DNA of 64,000 nt from Streptomyces akebiae (GTDB lineage Bacteria > Actinomycetota > Actinomycetes > Streptomycetales > Streptomycetaceae): positions 9,486,001 to 9,550,000 of the forward strand of contig NZ_CP080647.1 of NCBI RefSeq assembly GCF_019599145.1, in the 5' to 3' direction. The stretch's first letter is position 1; the number at the start of each line of letters is the position of its first letter. A program made the translations under genes and the position numbers. This document shows, piece by piece, positions 42,717 through 51,149 of the stretch. The notes under the pieces were generated by a model. The model searched no databases. It was not told the DNA's origin and saw nothing but the letters and a program-made list of their open reading frames with translations.

Positions 42717-44154
42717 TAGGGCTCCGTTTGGTCTTCCTGTCCGGCCCGTTCGAGAGCACGTTGGTTGTGTGGATGCACATGGAGTGAACCGTGTTCGGGC
42801 GAAGTTGGCGTTGTTCGTGGCGGATGTGTTCGCGTCGGTGCCGCGGAAGGACCAGCGGGCGAAGGGCGACTGCCATCTGCGGGGACTGATGCTGGAGAGC
42901 CGCCGCAAGTCGATCCAGGCTATGGTCTCGCGGCTGCCGGACGGCGACGAGCAGAACCTGCAGCAGTTCGTGAACCAGTCGACGTGGGATCCGGTGCCGG
43001 TGCCGGTGCCGGTGCAGCGGCGGATCTGCGAACGCATGCTGCCGTTGATCGATCCAGTGGCGTGGGTGATCGACGATGTGTCGGTGCCCAAGGACGGCCG
43101 GATGTCGGCCGGGGTGGCTCCGCAGTACTGCGGAGCCCTGGGAAAGCGGGCCAACTGCCAGGTCGCGGTCAGCGTCCACGCTGCGACCGATACCGTTTCC
43201 TGCCCGCTGCAATGGCGGCTGTTCCTGCCCGGGGAGTGGGCGTCGGACGCCGTTCGCCGGGCCCTCACGCGCATACCGGCAGACGTCACACACCGCGAGA
43301 AGCGGCGCCTTGCCCTGGACATGCTCGACACGCTCGCCGGCTGGGGCATGAGGCCGCCGGTCGTAGCGGCCGACGCCGCCTACGGCACCAGCGCTCACCT
43401 GCGGGCGGCGCTGTCCGAGCGCGGACTTGCCTACGTCCTGGCCGTCCGGTCGGACGTGAGCGCGCACTCTTTCGAGACGAAGCCCGTGGCCCCGGCCCGC
43501 AACGGGCCGGTCGGCTGCTGGCCCCAGCCCCGCTACCGGCAGACGGCACCATCCGTGGCAGCCCTGGCCGCCGCCCTCGGACAGGAGGCATTCGCCCATC
43601 TCACCTGGCGACACGGCTCGCGAGGGGAGTTACGCTCCCGCTACGCCACCGTGCGCGTGCGCCCGGCCGGCAAAGCTGTCGAGCGGCCGATCAAAGCCGC
43701 GGCCTCGGCCGAACAGGGCTGGTGGGACGGGATCCTGCCAGACTGCTGGCTGCTGACCGAATGGCCTGCCGACGCCGAAGCGCCGACCGACTACTGGCTG
43801 TCCAACCTGCCGGACGACACCCCGATCGCCGGCCTGGTCCGTCTGGCGAAGGTCCGCTGGCGCATCGAGCACGACTACCGCGAACTCAAGCACGGCCTGG
43901 GCCTGGACCACTTCGAAGGGCGTTCCCGGCCGGGCCGGCACCACCACGTCACCCTCGTGACCGCCACCCACGCCTTCCTCACCGAACAGCGCCTGGCCCC
44001 AGAAGTGCCCGGACCGGTCTCACCCCCGACCAAGTCCTCGACGCCCTCCAGGACGTCCTGAGGTGCTGGACCGGCATCTGCACCACCAGCCACCAACCCC
44101 TGCCCCGCGGGTCACACCAAAGGCCAAGATCGAGACAGACCTAACGGAGTCCCA
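42717..44154 (+). mobile_element. Full-length IS701-family insertion sequence (1438 bp)
   Basis: The left end TAGGGCTCCGTTTGGTCT (42717) and the complement of TGGGACTCCGTTAGGTCT (ending 44154) are imperfect inverted repeats matching at 15 of 18 positions. The right flank is CTAG; the left flank is CCAG, so there is no simple 4-bp duplication around this copy. It carries one intact transposase gene. It is the inverted counterpart of the 16968-17753 element, with which it shares about 740 nearly identical bases. Confidence 0.85.
42769..44061 (+). CDS. IS701-family DDE transposase (intact)
   Basis: A 430-residue transposase: N-terminal region with LPDGDEQNLQQFVNQSTWD, first catalytic Asp in WVIDDVSVPKDG, second in VVAADAAYGTS, and the YREL-type glutamate motif in RWRIEHDYRELKHGLGLDHF. 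Length and motifs fit IS701. The start is a GTG at 42769; an in-frame GTG (GVNRVRAK) a few codons later is an alternative. A short VPVPVPV run comes from a GGTGCC repeat. The frame is open to the stop, so it could mobilise itself and, through matching outer ends, the island. Confidence 0.9.
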   Translation: MDAHGVNRVRAKLALFVADVFASVPRKDQRAKGDCHLRGLMLESRRKSIQAMVSRLPDGDEQNLQQFVNQSTWDPVPVPVPVQRRICERMLPLIDPVAWVIDDVSVPKDGRMSAGVAPQYCGALGKRANCQVAVSVHAATDTVSCPLQWRLFLPGEWASDAVRRALTRIPADVTHREKRRLALDMLDTLAGWGMRPPVVAADAAYGTSAHLRAALSERGLAYVLAVRSDVSAHSFETKPVAPARNGPVGCWPQPRYRQTAPSVAALAAALGQEAFAHLTWRHGSRGELRSRYATVRVRPAGKAVERPIKAAASAEQGWWDGILPDCWLLTEWPADAEAPTDYWLSNLPDDTPIAGLVRLAKVRWRIEHDYRELKHGLGLDHFEGRSRPGRHHHVTLVTATHAFLTEQRLAPEVPGPVSPPTKSSTPSRTS

Positions 44155-45219
44155 CTAGGGCCGCGCGTCGAGGTCCGGCGCCACATCCGTCCCCCCTTCC
44201 GTCAGGGGCCGTGCCGTCGCCATCCCGGCGAGCAGGCCCGCGCCCGCCGTCACCGTCGTGAAGCTCAGCGCGTTGCCCACGGCGGCGATCGCGGCCACCG
44301 CGGTCAGGGCCGCGCCCGCGGTGAGGACCACCGGCGTGGAGCGCGGGGCCCGCCACAGGACGTACAGGACCCAGCCGAACACCGCGGCGAGCAGGCCCAC
44401 ACCGATGAGCCCCTGCTCGGCCGCCAGCTGCAGGGGTGCCGAGTGGGGCCGGTCGTCGGCCGACAGCGACCGGGCGACCGTCGGGGCGAGCTCCCCGAAG
44501 CGGCCCGGTCCCGCGCCGAACAGCGGATCGTCGTGGACGAGGCCGAGCGCGTCGTGCCACAGCAGGATCCGGTGCGGGGTGAGCTGCCCCTCCAGCGAGT
44601 CGGTCAGCCCGGCCGGGAGGGCCTCCTCGGCCACGGCCCAGACCGTCGCCGTCACCAGGCCCGTGGCGAGGGCGAGTCCCGCGAGACCCGGGCCCCGGCG
44701 CATCAGGGCCGCCGCGAGCGAGCACAGCAGTACGCCGGCGCACGCGGCGACGCCGGTGGTCGAGCCGAGCACCGCCGCGGTCACCGCGATCGCGCCGGTC
44801 AGCAGCCGCAGGGCCAGCCGCACGCCGGGCGAACGGGCCGCCCACGCGGCACAGCAGGCGGCACCGGCGGCCAGGACCAGCAGCGCGGCGGTCGCACCGG
44901 TGTGCCCCAGCGGTGAGACCAGCGGCGAGCCCGTCATGGTGTGCGGGTCGGTGACCGCCAGACCGAGACCGGCCAGCGCTCCGGCGGACGGTGCCACCAC
45001 CGGCAGCAGGGCCCCGCAGATCCGGCCCGCCGCGTAACCGGCCGCCACCGCGAGCACCGCCAGCAGCACACCCTCCGGCCGGCCGCCCCGCGCCGCCGCC
45101 GTGATCAACGACCAGGCCGCGAACGCCCCGAGCATGAGCACGCCCGTGACATCGGAGACGTTCCGTCTCTCGTGCGAGGCCGACGCTCCGGCCGCGGACT
45201 CCGTCCCCGTGGACTCCAA
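44155..45219 (-). CDS. O-antigen ligase-like polytopic membrane protein
   Basis: A 354-residue protein with about nine or ten membrane helices (for example VLLAVLAVAAGYAAGRI, AALLVLAAGAACCAAW, LTGAIAVTAAVLGSTTG, AGAALTAVAAIAAVGN). Between late helices is the Wzy_C-like block HRILLWHDALGLVHDDPLFG with GAGPGRFGELAP and HSAPLQLAAEQGLIG, the pattern of O-antigen ligases/polymerases. The substrate is unknown and there are no polysaccharide genes nearby. Its stop TAG (44157-44155) is formed by the CTAG at the island's right edge, so it is the first backbone gene on this side. Confidence 0.8.
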   Translation of the reverse strand: MESTGTESAAGASASHERRNVSDVTGVLMLGAFAAWSLITAAARGGRPEGVLLAVLAVAAGYAAGRICGALLPVVAPSAGALAGLGLAVTDPHTMTGSPLVSPLGHTGATAALLVLAAGAACCAAWAARSPGVRLALRLLTGAIAVTAAVLGSTTGVAACAGVLLCSLAAALMRRGPGLAGLALATGLVTATVWAVAEEALPAGLTDSLEGQLTPHRILLWHDALGLVHDDPLFGAGPGRFGELAPTVARSLSADDRPHSAPLQLAAEQGLIGVGLLAAVFGWVLYVLWRAPRSTPVVLTAGAALTAVAAIAAVGNALSFTTVTAGAGLLAGMATARPLTEGGTDVAPDLDARP

Positions 45220-45424
45220 CGTGTCGCCCCCCGACTGTGCCGGGCCTCGACCGCCAGGACCGCGTTCGGCCGCACGTCAGAGGCTCGCGCACACCGTAAC
45301 GGGTGATGCGCCGGTTTGTGGACGAGTTATGCAGGAACGATGCGGCAGGTGTGCGACAAAAGCCTCACCCGGGACGCACGGGCCGCGCTGTCGGCGCCGG
45401 GGTGACGCGCCGTACACTCCCCGA

Positions 45425-47041
45425 GTGACCGTCACCGCCACTCCCGTAGACGAGCCGGAACAGCTCGAACCCCAGGCCGCGCCCGTCTCCCGGGCGTCCC
45501 GATGGGTCGGCCGGCTCCTTCCGGCCGTCGCCGCGGCCCTCTCCGGGGTGCTGCTGTACGTCAGCTTCCCGCCCCGCACCCTGTGGTGGCTGGCCGTGCC
45601 GGCCTTCGCGGTCTTCGGCTGGGTGCTGCGCGGACGCGGCTGGAAGGCGGGCCTCGGTCTCGGCTATCTGTTCGGTCTCGGCTTCCTGCTGCCGCTGCTG
45701 GTGTGGACCGGCGTGGAGGTCGGTCCCGGTCCATGGCTCGCGCTCGTCGTGATCGAGGCGGTGTTCGTGGCGCTCGTCGGCGCGGGCGTCGCCGTCGTCT
45801 CGAAGCTGCCCGGCTGGCCGGTGTGGGCCGCCGCCGTGTGGATCGCCGGCGAGGCGGCACGCGCGCGTGCCCCGTTCAACGGATTCCCCTGGGGCAAGAT
45901 CGCCTTCGGCCAGGCGGACGGTGTCTTCCTGCCGCTGGCCGCTCTCGGCGGCACGCCCGTGCTCGGTTTCGCGGTCGTGCTGTGCGGCTTCGGACTGTAC
46001 GAGGTGGTCCGGCTGCTCGTGGCGAACCGGCGCACCGGCGAGGCCGTACGCCGGGGCACGGCGGCCGTGGCCGCACTCTCCGTGGCCGTACCCCTGGTGG
46101 GCGCACTCGCGTCCCGCGCGCTGGTGAGCGACGAGGCCGAGGACGGCACCGCCACCGTCGCGGTCATCCAGGGCAACGTTCCACGCCTGGGGCTCGACTT
46201 CAACGCCCAGCGGCGGGCCGTGCTCGACTACCACGCCAGGGAGACCGAGCGGCTGGCAGCCGAGGTCGAGGCCGGCAAGGCCGCCCGGCCCGACTTCGTG
46301 CTCTGGCCGGAGAACTCCTCCGACATCGACCCCTTCGCCAACGCCGACGCCCGCGCGGTGATCGAGAAGGCGGCCACCGCCATCGGTGCCCCCATCTCCG
46401 TCGGCGGAGTGGTGGAGCGGGACGGCAAGCTCTACAACGAGCAGATCCTGTGGGATCCCGAGAAGGGCCCCGTCGACACCTACGACAAGCGGCAGATCCA
46501 GCCGTTCGGCGAGTACCTGCCGCTGCGGTCGCTGATCGGCGCCATCAACAGCGAGTGGACGTCCATGGTCCGCCAGGACTTCAGCCGGGGCACCGAGCCC
46601 GGCGTGTTCACCATGGACGGGGCGAAGGTCGGACTCGTCACCTGCTACGAGGCGGCCTTCGACTGGGCGGTGCGCTCCGAGGTCACCGACGGCGCGCAGC
46701 TGATCTCCGTGCCCAGCAACAACGCCACCTTCGACCGCAGCGAGATGACCTACCAGCAGCTCGCCATGTCCCGGGTCCGCGCCGTCGAGCACAGCCGCAC
46801 CGTCACCGTCCCGGTGACCAGCGGCGTCAGCGCGATCATCATGCCGGACGGGAGGATCACGCAGAAGACGGGCATGTTCGTCCCGGACTCGCTGGTCCAG
46901 AAGGTCCCGCTGCGGTCCTCTCAGACGCCCGCCACCCGGTTCGGCATCGCGCCCGAGATGCTTCTGGTGCTGGTCGCGGCGGGTGGGCTCGGCTGGGCGA
47001 TCGGGGCCGGTGTGCGCGGGAGGCGCGCCGGTGGCGTGTAG
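45425..47041 (+). CDS. lnt: Apolipoprotein N-acyltransferase
   Basis: A 538-residue protein. The N-terminal membrane domain has about six helices and FNGFPWGKIAFGQADGVFLP. A periplasmic nitrilase domain follows with Glu296 in VLWPENSSD, Lys355 in TYDKRQIQPFGEYLPL and Cys407 in LVTCYEAAFDW, the Glu-Lys-Cys triad of Lnt. A final helix follows. It adds a third acyl chain to the N-terminal cysteine of lipoproteins. GTG 45425 was chosen from the position of the first plausible ribosome site and residue pattern. It is divergent from the O-antigen-ligase-like gene. Confidence 0.93.
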   Translation: MTVTATPVDEPEQLEPQAAPVSRASRWVGRLLPAVAAALSGVLLYVSFPPRTLWWLAVPAFAVFGWVLRGRGWKAGLGLGYLFGLGFLLPLLVWTGVEVGPGPWLALVVIEAVFVALVGAGVAVVSKLPGWPVWAAAVWIAGEAARARAPFNGFPWGKIAFGQADGVFLPLAALGGTPVLGFAVVLCGFGLYEVVRLLVANRRTGEAVRRGTAAVAALSVAVPLVGALASRALVSDEAEDGTATVAVIQGNVPRLGLDFNAQRRAVLDYHARETERLAAEVEAGKAARPDFVLWPENSSDIDPFANADARAVIEKAATAIGAPISVGGVVERDGKLYNEQILWDPEKGPVDTYDKRQIQPFGEYLPLRSLIGAINSEWTSMVRQDFSRGTEPGVFTMDGAKVGLVTCYEAAFDWAVRSEVTDGAQLISVPSNNATFDRSEMTYQQLAMSRVRAVEHSRTVTVPVTSGVSAIIMPDGRITQKTGMFVPDSLVQKVPLRSSQTPATRFGIAPEMLLVLVAAGGLGWAIGAGVRGRRAGGV

Positions 47042-47109
47042 CCGTACGCCTCTCGTGCGCGTCCTGGATGCGGCGGGGTGACCGGAAACGGCCCGTTAGG
47101 GTCGGCTCC

Positions 47110-47583
47110 ATGGCTACCCCTGATTTCATCCGCACACTCCGTGCTTCCGCCGGCAACCAGCTCCTCTGGCTCCCTGGAGTCACCGCCCTCGTCTTCGACG
47201 ACGAGGGCAGAGTGCTGCTCAATCGTCGGTCCGACAACGGCAAGTGGTCGCTGATCGGCGGCATCCCGGACCCGGGGGAGCAGCCGGCGGCCTGTGCCGT
47301 GCGAGAGGTCCACGAGGAGACGGCGGTCCGGTGCGTGGCCGAACGGATCGTCCTCGTGCAGGCGTTGGAACCGGTGCGGTACGACAACGGGGACGTCTGC
47401 CAGTACATGGACACCACGTTCTACTGCCGTGCGGTGGGCGGCGAGGCGCGGGTCAACGACGACGAGTCGCTGGACGTCGGCTGGTTCTCGCTGGACGCCC
47501 TGCCGGACCTGAGCGAGTTCGCGCTGTTCCGCATCAAGCAGGCCATGTCCGACACGGTCACGTGGTTCGACCCCACGGTGTGA
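47110..47583 (+). CDS. NUDIX hydrolase
   Basis: A 157-residue protein with a complete Nudix box, from GGIPDPGEQPAACAV to REVHEETA (Gx5Ex7REUxEExGU pattern, with Thr-Ala in place of Gly-U at the end). Before it is WLPGVTALVFDDEGRVLLNR. A conserved second half (DVCQYMDTTFYCRAVGGEA) suggests the ADP-ribose/NDP-sugar group. It hydrolyses a nucleoside diphosphate-linked compound; the substrate is unknown. ATG 47110. Confidence 0.92.
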   Translation: MATPDFIRTLRASAGNQLLWLPGVTALVFDDEGRVLLNRRSDNGKWSLIGGIPDPGEQPAACAVREVHEETAVRCVAERIVLVQALEPVRYDNGDVCQYMDTTFYCRAVGGEARVNDDESLDVGWFSLDALPDLSEFALFRIKQAMSDTVTWFDPTV

Positions 47584-47771
47584 GACCGCGGGAGGGGCGG
47601 CGGAGGCCGTGTCCGTGGCCGTGACGGTGTGCGCGGAGCTCGCGCTCGCCGCGCGCGGGCGTCCGCGCGGACCGGCCCCCGGCGGCCCCCGCCCACCGCT
47701 CGCGTTGACGTGATCGAGAAGCGCGCCCTACGGTTGCCGGAACGTTCCGGCATGGAGTGGTGGAGTCCTCG

Positions 47772-50700
47772 ATGAGCCATCCCCCGCGCTTTCCCTCGGT
47801 CGCCGAGGCGGAGTTGACCGCCTTCCTCGCCACACGGTTCGGGGTACGCGGCACCCTCAAGGACCTGGGGAGTCAGCAGGACCGCAACTACCGGGTCCGC
47901 ACGGACGCGGGCGACCGGGTGCTCAAGATCGCCAATCCCGCGACGGACACGGCGGTTCTCGGCGCCCAGGACGCGGCGGTCGACCATCTGGCCGGGGTGC
48001 TCCCCGACGTGCGGCTGCCCCGGGCCCGGCCCGGCGCGGACGGGGCGGCGGTGCAGTGGCTCGCCGCGGACGGCGTGGAACTCGCCTGCCGGTTGCTGGA
48101 CTTCGTCCCCGGCGAACCGATCATGGACAGCCGCTACCTGGCCCCCCGTGTCGTCGCCCGGCTCGGCGAACTCGCCGGACGGGTCGCGGCCGGGCTCGCC
48201 GGTTTCGAACGGGCCGGCCTGCAGGCGGCAGCACCGGACCCGACCCGGATGTGGGACCTGCGCAACGCGCCCGCCGTCATCGAGGCGCTGGCCCCGCATC
48301 TGTCCGACCAGGCGCTCGCCCGGCGGATCCTGCGGGCGGCCCGCGACGCGTACGCCCTGGTGGAGCCCTACGCCGACGCGCTGCCGACGCAGATCGTGCA
48401 CGGTGACGTGACCGACAACAACGTGGTCTGCGAGACGGCTCCCGACGGACGCCCCGTCCCGGTCGGCGTCATCGACTTCGGTGATCTGGGCCCCGGCTGG
48501 ACGGTGGCGGAACTCGCGGTCACCTGCACCTCCGTACTGCACCACCACGGCGCGGGCCCCGCGTCGGTGCTGCCGGCCGTGCGGGCGTTCGACGGAGTGC
48601 GACCGCTCGGGGACGAGGAGGTGGCCGTGCTGTGGCCGCTCGTCGTGCTGCGGTCGGCCGTCATGGTGGTCAGCGGGCAGTACGACACCCTGCTGGACCC
48701 GGACAACCGGTACGCCACGGCCGCGCTGGACCGCGAACGGGCGATGTTCGAGGCCGCCGTGTCGGTACCGGCGCAGGTGATGACGGCCCTGTTCCGGCAG
48801 GGACTCGCCCGCTCGGCGGCCCGGCCCGGGGACGCCGGCCGGCCGCTCGCCACACCCGCGTCCGAGAACGGGCGGCCCGCGGGGTTCCCGACGGCGAGCC
48901 GGCTGCTGCCCGCGCTGCCTGCCGAGGTGCACGTCCTCGACCTGTCCGCGGGGAGCGACGACCTGCACACCGGGCGCTGGCTGGATCCCGGCATCGAACG
49001 CAGCCTCGCCGTGCAGGCGTTGGCGGCGGGGCGGACGGCCGTACGGACCCGGCACGGTGAGTTCCGGCTGACGCGGGCGTCCGTCGCGGGCGCGGGCGTC
49101 GCCGAGACCTGTGCCCTCGGGGTCGAGCTGTACCTCACCGAGCCACTGGAGGTCCACGCGCCCTGGGCCGGCACGGTCACCAGGACTCCCGACGGGACGC
49201 TGACCCTGAGCACCGGCGACGGGGTCGACCTGATCCTGGACGGTGTCGGTGTCGGTGTCGGTGTCGGGGCCGGAATCGGGGTCGCGGTCGATGCCGAGGA
49301 GCCGCCCGTTCCCGTCGAGGCGGGGCAGTCGCTCGGCAGGGTGGCGGAGGACGACGGGGTGTACGTGCTGGGCGTACAGCTCCGCGCACTGCCCGGGGCG
49401 CGTCCGCCGAGGTTCGCCACCCCCGAACTCGCCGACGGGTGGCTGTCGTTGTGCCCCGACCCGGGCGCGCTGCTCGGCGAGGTCTCGCGCGAACCTCTGG
49501 AGGAGGGCCGGGGCGGGACCTGGTCGGCCGCCGCCGAGGCGGAGTTGCTGGAGCGCCGGGCGCACTTTTTCGCCACCGTCCAGGAGCACTACTTCGAGGA
49601 GCCGCCGCGCATCGAACGCGGCTGGCGACACCATCTGGTCGACACGCGCGGCCGCGTCTATCTCGACATGCTCAACAACGTGACCGTCCTCGGCCACGGC
49701 CACCCCGCGCTGAGCGACGCCGTGCACCGGCAGTGGCGGCGGCTCAACACCAACTCCCGCTTCCACTACGCGTCGGTGGTCGAACTGTCGGAACGACTCG
49801 CGCGTTCCCTCCCCGACGGCCTGGACACGGTCTTCCTGGTGAACAGCGGCTCCGAGGCAGTCGACCTGGCGCTGCGGCTCGCCTGGGCGACGACCGGGCG
49901 GCGGGACGTGGTCGCCGTCGAGGAGGCGTACCACGGCTGGACGTACGCGAGCGACGCCGTCTCCACCTCGATCGCCGACAACCCGGGCGCCCTCGCCTCC
50001 CGCCCGCCCTGGGTGCACACGGTCGCCGCGCCCAACTCCTACCGGGGTCGGCACCGGGGGGCCGAGGCACGTCGGTACGGTCCCGAGGCCGCCGAGCGGA
50101 TCGCCGAACTCGCGGCGCGCGGCACCCCGCCGGCCGCGTTCCTGTGCGAGCCGTTCTACGGCAACGCCGGCGGCATGCCCCTGCCGGACGGCTATCTGGA
50201 GCAGGTCTACGCTGCCACCCGCGCCGTCGGCGGACTCTGTCTCGCGGACGAGGTGCAGGTCGGCTACGGGCGCCTCGGCACCCACTTCTGGGGGTTCGAG
50301 CAGCAGGGCGTCGTACCCGATGTGGTCACCGTCGCCAAGGCGATGGGCAACGGTCATCCGCTGGGCGCGGTCATCACCCGGCGCGAGATCGCCGAGGCCT
50401 ACCGCAGCCAGGGCTACTTCTTCTCGTCCGCCGGCGGCAGCCCCGTCAGCTCGGTGGTCGGGCTCGCCGTCCTCGACGCACTGCGCGACGAGGAACTCCA
50501 GGCCAACGCCCGGGACGTGGGCGGCCACCTGAAGAACCGGCTTCACGAACTCGCCCACCGTCACGGACTGATCGGCGCGGTGCACGGCTCCGGTCTCTAT
50601 CTGGGCGTGGAGTTCGTGCGCGACCGTACGACGCTGGAGCCGGCCACCGAGGAGACCGCCGCGATCTGCGAGCGGCTGCGCGAACTCGGCGTGATCATGC

Positions 50701-50816
50701 AGCCGACCTCCGACCGCCAGTGCGTGCTGAAGATCAAGCCGCCGCTGTGTCTGACCCGCGACGGCGCGGACGGCTTCGTCGCCGCCCTGGACGACGTCCT
50801 GACGCACGGCTGGTGA
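47772..50816 (+). CDS. Aminoglycoside-phosphotransferase-fold kinase / class III aminotransferase fusion
   Basis: A 1014-residue fusion. Residues about 25-330 are an APH-type kinase: VHGDVTDNNV (His210, Asp212) and VIDFGD (Asp235). Residues about 390-560 resemble the lysostaphin/M23-like linker (LEVHAPWAGTVTRT). Residues about 590-1014 are a class III PLP aminotransferase: LNNVTVLGHGHPAL, LVNSGSEAVDLAL, ADEVQVGYGRLG, PLP lysine 856 in VAKAMGNGHPLG. The combination resembles hydroxylysine kinase plus O-phospho-lyase (AGPHD1/AGXT2L) proteins, suggesting phosphorylation then PLP-dependent elimination or transamination of an amino alcohol. ATG 47772 follows GGAG. Confidence 0.9.
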   Translation: MSHPPRFPSVAEAELTAFLATRFGVRGTLKDLGSQQDRNYRVRTDAGDRVLKIANPATDTAVLGAQDAAVDHLAGVLPDVRLPRARPGADGAAVQWLAADGVELACRLLDFVPGEPIMDSRYLAPRVVARLGELAGRVAAGLAGFERAGLQAAAPDPTRMWDLRNAPAVIEALAPHLSDQALARRILRAARDAYALVEPYADALPTQIVHGDVTDNNVVCETAPDGRPVPVGVIDFGDLGPGWTVAELAVTCTSVLHHHGAGPASVLPAVRAFDGVRPLGDEEVAVLWPLVVLRSAVMVVSGQYDTLLDPDNRYATAALDRERAMFEAAVSVPAQVMTALFRQGLARSAARPGDAGRPLATPASENGRPAGFPTASRLLPALPAEVHVLDLSAGSDDLHTGRWLDPGIERSLAVQALAAGRTAVRTRHGEFRLTRASVAGAGVAETCALGVELYLTEPLEVHAPWAGTVTRTPDGTLTLSTGDGVDLILDGVGVGVGVGAGIGVAVDAEEPPVPVEAGQSLGRVAEDDGVYVLGVQLRALPGARPPRFATPELADGWLSLCPDPGALLGEVSREPLEEGRGGTWSAAAEAELLERRAHFFATVQEHYFEEPPRIERGWRHHLVDTRGRVYLDMLNNVTVLGHGHPALSDAVHRQWRRLNTNSRFHYASVVELSERLARSLPDGLDTVFLVNSGSEAVDLALRLAWATTGRRDVVAVEEAYHGWTYASDAVSTSIADNPGALASRPPWVHTVAAPNSYRGRHRGAEARRYGPEAAERIAELAARGTPPAAFLCEPFYGNAGGMPLPDGYLEQVYAATRAVGGLCLADEVQVGYGRLGTHFWGFEQQGVVPDVVTVAKAMGNGHPLGAVITRREIAEAYRSQGYFFSSAGGSPVSSVVGLAVLDALRDEELQANARDVGGHLKNRLHELAHRHGLIGAVHGSGLYLGVEFVRDRTTLEPATEETAAICERLRELGVIMQPTSDRQCVLKIKPPLCLTRDGADGFVAALDDVLTHGW
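49242..49265 (+). repeat. Hexanucleotide repeat (GGTGTC)x4
   Basis: Four perfect GGTGTC units inside the fusion gene encode a GVGVGVGVG run in the linker domain. Copy-number change would keep the frame and only alter linker length. Confidence 0.85.
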
Positions 50817-51149
50817 CCGGCGTTCCGTCGGTGGGCGGCAGCCGACCGGTGGCGACTGGTGTCGGCCGGTCGCGGCCGGTGACGGCCGGTGTCGGCAGCC
50901 GGTGGCGACCGGTGTCGGCAGCCGGTGGCGACCGGTGTCGGCAGCCGGTGGCGACCGGTGTCGGCAGCCGGTGGCGACCGGTGTCGTCCGGTCCGACCAC
51001 GACACCGGTCCGCCCGCCACCCTTCAGCGCGCCCACGTCCGCTGGTGCGGCGAGCACGGACTGCCGCGTCGGCCCCCGTCACCGCCATCGATCCACGGCA
51101 GCGGGGCCCTGGGTGGCGAGCGCGTCCGCCCGCCCTGTGCGATCCCTGG
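50817..51149. repeat. Intergenic region with four perfect 23-bp tandem repeats
   Basis: Between two convergent genes, a 23-bp unit (starting GGTGTCGGCAG and ending GTGGCGACC) is repeated four times without error at 50888-50979, followed by a 7-base partial copy and preceded by diverged copies from about 50850. Each unit contains CCGGT-GGCG-ACCGG, a 5-bp hairpin. The rest of the 333-base gap holds no gene that I recognise. Confidence 0.85.

Larger units (their letters stand above)
16964..44158. mobile_element. IS701-bounded composite-transposon-like island carrying the inositol regulon
   Basis: Outer ends: TGGGACTCCGTTAGGTCT begins at 16968, and its exact complement ends at 44154. Both are flanked by CTAG (16964-16967 and 44155-44158). 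The two IS copies are inverted, each presenting its transposase-distal end outward. Joining the outer flanks at one CTAG gives ...GACGCCC-CTAG-GGCCGCG..., a plausible gap between two convergent genes, and keeps the TAG stop of the 44155-45219 gene. Known IS701 elements make 4-bp YTAR duplications, which fits. That the unit moved as a whole is inference. Confidence 0.7.

Noticed and set aside
16964..44158. Integrative conjugative element or prophage
   Set aside because: No integrase, tRNA attachment site, replication, conjugation or phage structural genes were seen. The IS ends and CTAG flanks explain the boundaries better.
50888..50979. CRISPR array
   Set aside because: The 23-bp units are directly adjacent with no spacers, and no cas genes are present.
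47421..51020. A 1199-codon open frame on the minus strand opposite the kinase/aminotransferase fusion
   Set aside because: It is an antisense shadow of a GC-rich gene. The plus-strand frame has clear kinase and PLP motifs, while this one is low-complexity Arg/Gly/Ala with no family resemblance.
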